Shown here piece by piece: positions 33,589 to 39,605 of a stretch of DNA of 46,920 nucleotides. Position 1 is the stretch's first letter, and every line of letters begins with the position of its first letter. The stretch comes from an uncultured Clostridia bacterium (GTDB taxonomy: Bacteria; Bacillota; Clostridia; TANB77; CAG-508): NCBI GenBank assembly GCA_947623945.1, contig CANQHU010000009.1, positions 1 to 46,920 on the forward strand, given 5' to 3'. The translations under genes were made by a program, and so were the position numbers. The notes below the pieces were generated by a model. It made no database searches. It had not been told where the DNA came from and worked only from the letters and a program-made list of their open reading frames with translations.

Positions 33589-33772
33589 AAATATTGAAAT
33601 CTACTTCTTTTTTAGCTTGTTCTTTTAATTTTTTTCTTAATATTCTATTTTTAGTTTTATCTTTCTTTTTTGCATGCAACAACTCATCAAAAGAAAGACG
33701 CAAATTGAATTCATATAACTTATTTTTTAATCTTCTTACGCCTCTTTGTTTTGAATTATATGTTCTACTCAT
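33587..33772 (-). CDS. Hypothetical basic protein, 61 aa
   Basis: Highly basic (GVRRLKNKLYEF; AKKKDKTKNRILRKKLKEQA) and helical, a likely nucleic-acid binder. It is the last gene of its leftward group and overlaps the upstream gene by 4 bp. Confidence 0.55.
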   Translation of the reverse strand: MSRTYNSKQRGVRRLKNKLYEFNLRLSFDELLHAKKKDKTKNRILRKKLKEQAKKEVDFNI

Positions 33773-33972
33773 ATTCTTTTATAATTCCTTTTATTATCAT
33801 TGTCTTTAATGCTTACAATTAATACATCTGGCTTGCCACCTGTTGGGGCTTTAACTTCTAATGTATCCCCTACTTTACAATCTTTATTGGTTCTATACCA
33901 ATATATTTTTTCACTTTTACTTTTAGTTTTATGGTCAAATTGTACGCCAACTAATTTAGTCTTTTTCTTCAT
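33769..33972 (-). CDS. Hypothetical beta-barrel-like protein, 67 aa
   Basis: The pattern LVGVQFDHKTKSKSEKIYWY, then CKVGDTLEVKAPTGGKPDVL, is a small beta-barrel family frequent in phages (a KOW/SH3-like fold). Overlaps neighbours by 4-17 bp. No function known. Confidence 0.6.
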   Translation of the reverse strand: MKKKTKLVGVQFDHKTKSKSEKIYWYRTNKDCKVGDTLEVKAPTGGKPDVLIVSIKDNDNKRNYKRI

Positions 33973-34597
33973 AACTTGCCTCGAAAACTTCCCCGTTTAT
34001 TTCTGCAATTCTTTTTTTAATTGCGTCTATATTTTGTTCTTTTTTATGTTCAATAACAATTGGTGTTGTTGCTTCAACTAATCCATGTTGAGCTTTAGAA
34101 GCAAAAATTGATGTTATCTTTTCCAATTGTCCAATTTGTGCTGAAGTCAAAATATTACCGAGTATATAATCATCTATAATTTGCATTATTTCAGCTTTTT
34201 CAGGGTCTTGTTTATAATTATTATAAGTTGCCGTACTAATTCCTAATAATTGGCAAAAACTTGTTTTATTAGGTGGAAATAAAACTTTTTCATTTATTTT
34301 TGCAATCATATCTTTATATATTTTAAATGCGATAGCAAGTTCTTCGGGAGTATAACTTTTTCGTGATATAACGTCTATATTTGATGTACACCTATTAGTA
34401 ATTAAATCAAATATTTGCGTTGCTATTAAACCTTTTGGGGTATTTTCTAAAACTTTTTCAAGTTCATGTGAAACTTCTTCAGCTTTTTTAGAAATGTTTT
34501 CTATTAAATTCTTTTTAGTTTCTTCTTGTATTTGCAAAACAAAATCTTGATGCTTCATCTTTTTTTCTGCCACTAATTCATATGATTTCATTCCCAT
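33956..34597 (-). CDS. HTH protein, possible DNA-packaging or regulator protein
   Basis: 213 residues. Long helical start (LQIQEETKKNLIENISKKAE), an HTH near 110-130 (SFCQLLGISTATYNNYKQDP), then GNILTSAQIGQLEKITSIFA. The combination resembles small terminase-like or phage regulator families, but I cannot decide. ATG 34597 has AAGGTG 8 nt upstream and overlaps the previous stop. Confidence 0.5.
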   Translation of the reverse strand: MGMKSYELVAEKKMKHQDFVLQIQEETKKNLIENISKKAEEVSHELEKVLENTPKGLIATQIFDLITNRCTSNIDVISRKSYTPEELAIAFKIYKDMIAKINEKVLFPPNKTSFCQLLGISTATYNNYKQDPEKAEIMQIIDDYILGNILTSAQIGQLEKITSIFASKAQHGLVEATTPIVIEHKKEQNIDAIKKRIAEINGEVFEASYEEKD

Positions 34598-34869
34598 TTA
34601 ACTGGCACCTTATCTTTCAAATAGAAAAAACCACCATAATCTTCTTCAACACCTTTAGTTTGCATATCACTATATTCTTTTATATCATCTTCTAATTTAG
34701 AATAATAAAAACGTTCTACTCTTTTACAATACTCATAATATAACCATAAAGCGTAATCATCCCATGTAGTAAACCTTTTACACCTAAATGCCTTTTTAAT
34801 GTTTCTTTTATATTTTTTAGATACAAAATCTATAAATGTCATTTGTTTTTCATCGTTGTTATCTGTCAT
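34588..34869 (-). CDS. Hypothetical protein, 93 aa
   Basis: Contains MTFIDFVSKKYKRNIKKAF, then YALWLYYEYCKRVERFYYS, aromatic and helical. Lies between RusA and the HTH gene, overlapping both. No family. Confidence 0.55.
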   Translation of the reverse strand: MTDNNDEKQMTFIDFVSKKYKRNIKKAFRCKRFTTWDDYALWLYYEYCKRVERFYYSKLEDDIKEYSDMQTKGVEEDYGGFFYLKDKVPVKWE

Positions 34870-35299
34870 CTTCGTAAAGTATTTCTACTTCTATACCCTC
34901 TACTCTATTATATCTCTTTGTTATATGTATTTCATAAACCTGTGAATCATCTTTATAAGCTACGCCATTTAAAGCATCTAATATTGCTTTAATTAGATTA
35001 TCACAATCAGGCTTTTTAGGATATGCTTTACCATTTAATAAAAATTTTCTGCTATCGCTATAGCTTTCTGGAATTTTAAAATAAGCATTAATATTTATTA
35101 CTATTTTACCATCATAATCTTTTGTAAAAAATGGAGCTTCAAAAAAGTCGGCACTTTCTAAAAATCTATTTCTAATTTGGCTTTCATATTCCATTGTTTT
35201 TTTAGGCGTATAACTCCAAACTTTTCCATTTCTATTTATTGTACGTGGTCTTTCTTTTCCAATTGGCTTACCTTTATAAGCGAATCTTATTGTATACAT
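34859..35299 (-). CDS. RusA-family Holliday junction resolvase
   Basis: 146 residues. GKPIGKERPRTINRNGKVWS at the start and KKPDCDNLIKAILDALNGV with Asp98 and Asp100, plus KDDSQ with Asp117/118, match the RusA fold and its metal-binding acidic residues. It cuts four-way junctions made during phage replication or recombination. It begins about 25 bp after tRNA-Trp in transcription order. Confidence 0.92.
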   Translation of the reverse strand: MYTIRFAYKGKPIGKERPRTINRNGKVWSYTPKKTMEYESQIRNRFLESADFFEAPFFTKDYDGKIVININAYFKIPESYSDSRKFLLNGKAYPKKPDCDNLIKAILDALNGVAYKDDSQVYEIHITKRYNRVEGIEVEILYEDDR

Positions 35300-35323
35300 T
35301 AATTATCCTTAAAAATCTCTATT

Positions 35324-35399
35324 TGGCGGTGCCGATAAGGACTCGAACCTTAATTAATAGTTTTGGAGACTATTGTGTTTCCAATTACACTATCGACCC
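35324..35399 (-). tRNA. tRNA-Trp (CCA), atypical acceptor
   Basis: Anticodon arm ATAGT-CTCCAAA-ACTAT with U33 and anticodon CCA; T-arm TAAGG-TTCGAGT-CCTTA; D-stem GTGT/ACAC; G73 and CCA encoded. The acceptor GGGTCGA pairs with TCGGC-CC only if one A (35330) is bulged out of the 3' strand. It follows a terminator by zero bases, so its own 5' end may need processing from read-through RNA or a private promoter. Confidence 0.85.
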
Positions 35400-35423
35400 A
35401 AAAAAGTACCGAATTAACGGTAC
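35400..35423 (-). terminator. Leftward intrinsic terminator of the RNA island
   Basis: On the - strand GTACCG and CGGTAC (35423-35406) form a perfect 6-bp stem with a TTAATT loop, followed by six Ts that touch the 5' end of tRNA-Trp. It should end most transcription coming from the Ro60-like/Y RNA region. Confidence 0.75.
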
Positions 35424-35556
35424 GTTAGAAAAATGAATTATCTTGATAGATTAATCAGTACCGTATACTTCTAATCTTCAAAATGCAATGTCACCAATAA
35501 TATGTACTCATTAATGATTTATCATTAGCTTTCAAACCATATTATCGATAATAAAC

Positions 35557-35620
35557 TTATCATATATTCTATTATACTTTTTTTATACAAAGCCCTCGTA
35601 TAATAGAATATTATTGATAA
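35557..35620. repeat. Large perfect inverted repeat
   Basis: Fourteen-base arms at 35564-35577 and 35598-35611 are perfectly complementary, extended by TTATCA/TGATAA after a small bulge, with a 20-nt loop. It is the strongest hairpin in the intergenic region between the Y-like RNA and tRNA-Trp. It may be a second small RNA, a transcript end, or a protein-binding palindrome. Confidence 0.7.
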
Positions 35621-35844
35621 ACCGTAATTTTCGGTGTGCTAAGTATTCAATTTGTATAGATTAAAAATTAAAAAGGCTTTTTCAAATTGTAAATAAATTT
35701 CCATCTTTCAGTTATTTTTTGCTGTTATGGGCTTAAAATTTTATCAAAAGTAATTCCATATTTTAACAAGACACTTTTTTAAAAATAAACTAATAAATAT
35801 TCCTTAATATTTGTTGCATTACATTTTTAATTGTTTGCTGTATG

Positions 35845-35962
35845 TGTCTTTAAATCAAAGGGCTAAAATACGTTGCTCTACCAATTGAGCTACCCGCCTC
35901 ATTACGAGACAGGAATGGATTCGAGCCATTAACCTACGGCACCTATTGCATTTGTAAAACTT
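35845..35962 (-). ncRNA. YrlA-like Y RNA with circularly permuted tRNA module
   Basis: In transcription order: T-arm AATGG-CTCGAAT-CCATT (35930-35914), then CCTGTCTC (35913-35906), loop GTAAT, GAGGCGGG (35900-35893) forming an 8-bp acceptor-like stem. U8-A9 (35892-35891) follow, then D-arm GCTC-AATTGGTA-GAGC (35890-35875). A 5-nt variable loop (35935-35931) precedes the T-arm. The two ends pair outward as the anticodon-side helix: CGT/ACG, TGCAATA/TATTTTA, CAAA/TTTG, TTTTA/TAAAG with bulges. This is a tRNA with its natural ends closed and new ends at the anticodon stem. Exact ends are approximate. It lies downstream of the Ro60-like gene, like bacterial YrlA RNAs. Confidence 0.82.
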
Positions 35963-35981
35963 GCTGTATGTCCTTTTCAAC

Positions 35982-36042
35982 AATCGTCTAAATTGAATTC
36001 TAAATTACAAGTTTAGTCCAAATTTATTGCTGCTTGACGATT
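35982..36042 (-). ncRNA. Structured 61-nt hairpin RNA
   Basis: Three stacked helices in transcription order: AATCGTC/GACGATT (7 bp), TAAATT/AATTTA (6 bp) after an AAGCAGCAA bulge, and CTAAA/TTTAG (5 bp) closing a 7-nt loop CTTGTAA. The last is a perfect anticodon-arm look-alike (U33, TGT, A37). No T-arm is present, so it is not a normal tRNA. It lies 20 nt before the Y-like RNA and may be part of the same transcript, perhaps the protein-binding stem. Confidence 0.6.
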
Positions 36043-36046
36043 TTAC

Positions 36047-36169
36047 TTATTTTATTCGATGTTTTTTATTTGTTTTTCCTTTAGTAGTTTTATCTTTTAT
36101 TTTATCAAAATGAATTTTATATTTTTGCTCTTTTAATGGACTACTTCCACCATACAATCTTTTACTCAT
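36047..36169 (-). CDS. Small basic protein next to Ro60-like gene, 40 aa
   Basis: ATG 36169 overlaps the Ro60-like stop (ATGAGTAA), so it is cotranslated. The product MSKRLYGGSSPLKEQKYK followed by many Lys residues and KKHRIK has a strong positive charge. It ends just before the structured RNAs and could be an RNA-binding partner. No known family. Confidence 0.6.
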   Translation of the reverse strand: MSKRLYGGSSPLKEQKYKIHFDKIKDKTTKGKTNKKHRIK

Positions 36170-37493
36170 TATTCACCTTTTTTGAATATTCTTCTAATAG
36201 TTTATTTAAAAATTGTTCACCATCAAAACCCGATTCTAAATATTTTAATAACATAGGACTATATCCACTTATGAAAATATTACCCATTTCATCAAGTTCT
36301 GGAACAGTTTTATTTCTTGAATTAAAATTCCACCATACAATTTTAGTAGTATACCCTTTTTCCTTCCATAGTTTCTGTAATTCCTTTTTGGATTGATTAG
36401 AACCACAATCAAATTCCATATCAGATAACACTACTAAGTATTCAGGCAATTCTTCTAATCCCTCTAATAACTTCATAACTTTTCCAAAATCAGTATTAGC
36501 TACATCACCTGTATACATAGAATTTAATTCTCTACTATATTTATTAGAGTTTCCAAAATTGCCACCATAATAGTAGTCACAATGAGCTTTTTTCTCTTTT
36601 ATAGTTATTAATTTTGGATTTCTTGAAAAACTTATTAATTGTCCATTACAATATGTTGAACATTTTGATAAATAATGTGCTATAGATATTGCTTTACCAA
36701 TGCTATCATTATAATCCCACATTGAACCACTTGTGTCCAATATTGGAATACAATTAATTTTAATCTTTTCTAATTTATCAAAGAATAAATCAGCATCAAT
36801 TTTATCTCTATTTCTATAAATATCATAAACATTAGTAGTTGAAATATTTAATTTTTTCTCGCCTTTTTTAACACTCTCTAAATACTTTTCAAAACGTGCT
36901 TTTGTATCTTCACCATTAGCAAATCTTGAAAAATATTTTACCATTGCTAAACTTGGAACTTTTTCAAAATTTATTTCATTTGTTCTTCGTTCAGAAAGTT
37001 TTTTCTCAGTAGTTTCAACTTTAATTAATTTACGATATTCTTTTTCAGATAATCTTAAATATTGACATAATGCTTTAGCAAGTTCCCTATTAGTACTTGT
37101 AAGTCTTGGAAACCATTTTTTAGCTAATTCATTACCTTCTAAAGCTTTTTTGTACATATAATCAACATAACTGTATAATTGATTTATATCATCAGTTCCA
37201 GTAAGAAGTAAATCATCATAGCGACCACATTTTACAATACATTCTGCTGGTACTTCTGACAATCCTAATAATGTTCTTCCTAAATCACGTCTACCAATTC
37301 CATATCTTGGGTCACGTATAAACATTGAAAATAACTTTTCTTTATCACTATTACCAATATGTACTTCATCTAAATGTTTTTCAAAATAAGAAGTCATAAA
37401 TAATATATCTAATAAATTGTTACCAGTTGTATTATATGAAATGTCACCATTTTCTGTTTTCTTTTTAGCAAATAACTTTTCTAATTCGTTCAT
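36162..37493 (-). CDS. Ro60-like TROVE/vWA protein (DUF2828 type)
   Basis: 443 residues. The N-terminal two-thirds are alpha-helical and repeat-like (NNLLDILFMTSYFEKHL; IRDPRYGIGRRDLGRTLLGL; RLTSTNRELAKALCQYLRL; EKVPSLAMVKYFSRF), the TROVE-like part of the DUF2828 family. The C-terminal vWA domain has a MIDAS motif DTSGS at 253-257 and LVVLSDMEFD later. Ro60 proteins bind Y RNAs and misfolded small RNAs in a HEAT-repeat ring. AAGGA precedes ATG 37493. Three tRNA genes lie upstream and the Y-like RNA downstream on the same strand. Confidence 0.85.
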   Translation of the reverse strand: MNELEKLFAKKKTENGDISYNTTGNNLLDILFMTSYFEKHLDEVHIGNSDKEKLFSMFIRDPRYGIGRRDLGRTLLGLSEVPAECIVKCGRYDDLLLTGTDDINQLYSYVDYMYKKALEGNELAKKWFPRLTSTNRELAKALCQYLRLSEKEYRKLIKVETTEKKLSERRTNEINFEKVPSLAMVKYFSRFANGEDTKARFEKYLESVKKGEKKLNISTTNVYDIYRNRDKIDADLFFDKLEKIKINCIPILDTSGSMWDYNDSIGKAISIAHYLSKCSTYCNGQLISFSRNPKLITIKEKKAHCDYYYGGNFGNSNKYSRELNSMYTGDVANTDFGKVMKLLEGLEELPEYLVVLSDMEFDCGSNQSKKELQKLWKEKGYTTKIVWWNFNSRNKTVPELDEMGNIFISGYSPMLLKYLESGFDGEQFLNKLLEEYSKKVNNE

Positions 37494-37525
37494 AATAATT
37501 TTTCCTTACTGTTATATTCTATTTT

Positions 37526-37602
37526 TGGTTGCTGGTGATGGGCTCGAACCATCAAAATATAAGTTCCAAGGACTTATGTGTTGCCAATTTCACCAACCAG
37601 CA
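37526..37602 (-). tRNA. tRNA, probably Gln (UUG)
   Basis: Acceptor TGCTGGT/ACCAGCA is perfect with U1-A72, typical of tRNA-Gln; A73 and CCA are encoded. T-arm GATGG-TTCGAGC-CCATC. The anticodon arm TAAGT-CCTTGGA-ACTTA gives TTG at 34-36 but C at position 33 instead of U. A Pro (TGG) reading would need a shifted loop and break the stem. Confidence 0.75.
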
Positions 37603-37606
37603 ATAA

Positions 37607-37684
37607 TGGTTACACCGACAGGACTTGAACCTGCAACCTCATGTTCCCAAAACACGTGTTCTAGCCAAATTGAACTACGGCATA
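37607..37684 (-). tRNA. tRNA-Pro (UGG)
   Basis: Acceptor TATGCCG/CGGTGTA (two G-U pairs), A73 and encoded CCA. D-arm GTTC...GAAC, anticodon arm CGTGT-TTTGGGA-ACATG with U33 and TGG, T-arm GCAGG-TTCAAGT-CCTGT. Lies 4 nt from the neighbouring tRNA on each side. Confidence 0.92.
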
Positions 37685-37688
37685 ATAT

Positions 37689-37763
37689 TGGTTCCTGAGG
37701 TAGGATTTGAACCTACATTCCACAGATAATGAGTCTGTTGAGTTACCATTACTCTACTCAGGG
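37689..37763 (-). tRNA. tRNA-Met (CAU), initiator-like
   Basis: Anticodon arm ACAGA-CTCATTA-TCTGT with CAU. Acceptor CCCTGAG/CTCAGGA pairs at six positions but has C1 opposite A72. The D-stem GAGT/ACTC has A11-U24. Both are hallmarks of bacterial initiator tRNA. The three G-C pairs of the anticodon stem are missing. A73 and CCA are encoded. Confidence 0.85.
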
Positions 37764-37895
37764 ATATTTAAAGAGGGGGAATAAATCCCCAGAAGGAGGT
37801 GATATCTATTCCTGTTTTATAGCAAAAAACAAGATAGAAAGGAGTGGTCATATAAAGGTATACCCTTTATTGACAATTATAGATTAGCATTATAC
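37764..37895 (-). promoter_or_regulatory. Leader of the tRNA/Ro60 operon
   Basis: No gene. Read leftward: a TATAAT box at 37895-37890 right after the shared motif, TTGTCA with TATATG about 16 bp further on (around 37875-37850), and a GGGGA/TCCCC hairpin (37790-37776) just before tRNA-Met. The transcript also contains TATCACCTCCTTCT (37804-37791), close to the 3' tail of 16S rRNA. Confidence 0.5.
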
Positions 37896-37911
37896 TTACT
37901 ATCATTTCACT
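37896..37911 (-). promoter_or_regulatory. Shared regulatory motif, copy b
   Basis: On the - strand AGTGAAATGATAGTAA, extended upstream to the same ATGATAGTGAAATGATAGT seen at 30.2 kb. TATAAT begins one base after it, so it occupies the -35 region of the leftward RNA-island promoter. It overlaps the stop of the 114-residue gene. Confidence 0.6.
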
Positions 37912-38246
37912 ATCATTTTTAATTTTTTCGATAATTTTTTATAATATCTCCAACATTGCGGTATACTTGATGGTTTTAAATCCTTTAAATAATTTTCTGT
38001 AGCAACTTTTTCAACAGCCTTTGATGGTGATAATCCCAAGTTTAAATATTTGTATAATTTAAGCTCTGTTGAATTTTCTATGTTTTCTAAAATTTTGTTA
38101 TATTCATTAAGATATGCTTCAATTTCATCAAGATTATTTTGAAATTTTGAATTGTTAGTGCGATGATATTCCATTTCATAATATTTTTTTATATCTTTTA
38201 ATTCTTCTACTGAATATATAAAATCTTCTTCAAAATTAGTCATCAA
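37902..38246 (-). CDS. Possible late transcription regulator, 114 aa
   Basis: Helical (FIYSVEELKDIKKYYEMEYH) with a C-terminal HTH-like part (LGLSPSKAVEKVATENYLKD; SIPQCWRYYKKLSKKL). It ends the replication operon just before the RNA island, a place where ArpU/RinA-type late activators often sit. Family not certain. Confidence 0.5.
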   Translation of the reverse strand: MMTNFEEDFIYSVEELKDIKKYYEMEYHRTNNSKFQNNLDEIEAYLNEYNKILENIENSTELKLYKYLNLGLSPSKAVEKVATENYLKDLKPSSIPQCWRYYKKLSKKLKMIVK

Positions 38247-38604
38247 AAGGCAAATCTAAATTTTCTATATAATCATTATCATCTGAATTTAAAATATCAC
38301 CTAAATCAACTTCTTTACTTTCTGAAACTGAATCGTTATTAGTTTCTACTAATTCATATTTATTTATAAACGTATACCAATATGTTTTATTATCGGTTTT
38401 ATAAAAACTTTCCCAAGCTTCTAATGGTTTAATTAAAGTTTTATTAGGTATATCTACATCTTTTTTAAAACGGCAATCTTTATATGCTGATATATAATTA
38501 CCATCAATATCTTTTTTACTTTGACTATATTTATAATATGACCGTCCATTAAATTCACTTTTAAAAATCATTATTGGTTTTTCAAAAACATATCTATTCA
38601 TCAC
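38236..38604 (-). CDS. SSB-like protein
   Basis: 122 residues. An OB-like beta N-terminus (KPIMIFKSEFNGRSYYKYSQ) and an acidic tail ending NLDLPFDD, close to the DDDLPF-type tip by which SSB proteins recruit partners. Positioned with nuclease and annealing genes. It should coat single-stranded DNA, although the fold assignment is by pattern. Confidence 0.6.
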   Translation of the reverse strand: MMNRYVFEKPIMIFKSEFNGRSYYKYSQSKKDIDGNYISAYKDCRFKKDVDIPNKTLIKPLEAWESFYKTDNKTYWYTFINKYELVETNNDSVSESKEVDLGDILNSDDNDYIENLDLPFDD

Positions 38605-39085
38605 TATTACCTACTTTCTTATCATCTACTTTTATCTTTAAACCAAAAACGGTATTATTTTTACTTATCTTTCCATCTTCTTTTAATAAATCATAATCAA
38701 TTTGTTCTAATGAAACATAATCTGGAAATGGTTTTCCATTTGATATCTTAGTTATTTTAATTTCACAATTTGGTTTATCTTCTTTAATCTCATCTGATAA
38801 CATTTCCATTTCTGCCCATACATTAAATATTTTATGAAGCTTCACACCATCTATTTCCATAATATATTTTGGTAAGCAAAATCTTTCTAAAAATTCAACA
38901 ATTCTCATTTTTAAATCATTTACATCATCGCCAATATATTTTATTTCATAAGTAGCATCAGGATTTAATTCTTGAAGTTCTGTTACTCTTTTTTCTGCTT
39001 GTTTTTTGTTAGAAAAGAATTTATTTAAAAACTTCCCATTTTCTTTGATATTATAATCGTGATGTTTTATAAATATCGTACTCAT
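38594..39085 (-). CDS. Hypothetical protein, 163 aa
   Basis: Begins STIFIKHHDYNIKENGKFL, then a Lys/Glu-rich helix (FFSNKKQAEKRVTELQELNP) and beta segments. Lies in the recombination cluster, overlapping both neighbours. No family recognised. Confidence 0.6.
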   Translation of the reverse strand: MSTIFIKHHDYNIKENGKFLNKFFSNKKQAEKRVTELQELNPDATYEIKYIGDDVNDLKMRIVEFLERFCLPKYIMEIDGVKLHKIFNVWAEMEMLSDEIKEDKPNCEIKITKISNGKPFPDYVSLEQIDYDLLKEDGKISKNNTVFGLKIKVDDKKVGNSDE

Positions 39086-39603
39086 AATTGCACCTTTTTA
39101 TCTTTCAATTTTGGCAAAACGATTTTCTTGTCTTGCTGATAAATATTATTAATTAAATCTTCCATGACTTTATGAGCTTTTGTCTTAGATAAACCACTAT
39201 TTTTTTCAAAGTATGCCCATAATATTGCCATTTCTTGATTATCAATTTGGTTTTCTCCTAATCTAACAATAGTTTTACTGCCATCATCCCAAAATACTAC
39301 TGTTGTCTTTTTATTACGAACGATACGAGTAATATTACAAGTAATATTTGTTTTTATATAATTGATTTTAAATGCTGATACATATAAATCTTCTCCACTT
39401 ACCTTTTCTTCAAACATTTCATCTGTCCAATTATAAACATCTTCCAATATTCGGTATGAGCCATCTCTTTCAACTGATTCTATTGTTACTATTTCTCCAC
39501 AGCGGTTTTTCATACTGGGAATAAAACGATAATTACCATAATAACAACTATTTATTAAATCTTTTCTAACTCTTACTTTATCTCCTATTTTAAATTTTCC
39601 CAT
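39082..39603 (-). CDS. Hypothetical KOW-like protein, 173 aa
   Basis: KFKIGDKVRVRKDLINSCYY followed by GEIVTIESVERDGSYRILED matches a small SH3/KOW beta-barrel family of phages, then VVFWDDGSKT and a helical DnaB/HTH-like end (NQEMAILWAYFEKNSGLSK). Role in replication cluster unknown. Confidence 0.6.
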   Translation of the reverse strand: MGKFKIGDKVRVRKDLINSCYYGNYRFIPSMKNRCGEIVTIESVERDGSYRILEDVYNWTDEMFEEKVSGEDLYVSAFKINYIKTNITCNITRIVRNKKTTVVFWDDGSKTIVRLGENQIDNQEMAILWAYFEKNSGLSKTKAHKVMEDLINNIYQQDKKIVLPKLKDKKVQL

Positions 39604-39605
39604 AA

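Noticed and set aside
35837..35930. Two broken ordinary tRNA genes (a 3' half followed by a 5' half)
   Set aside because: The strand between the T-arm and D-arm pieces forms an 8-bp stem with a 5-nt loop, and U8-A9 and a 5-nt variable loop are in place. That fits one permuted fold better than two fragments.
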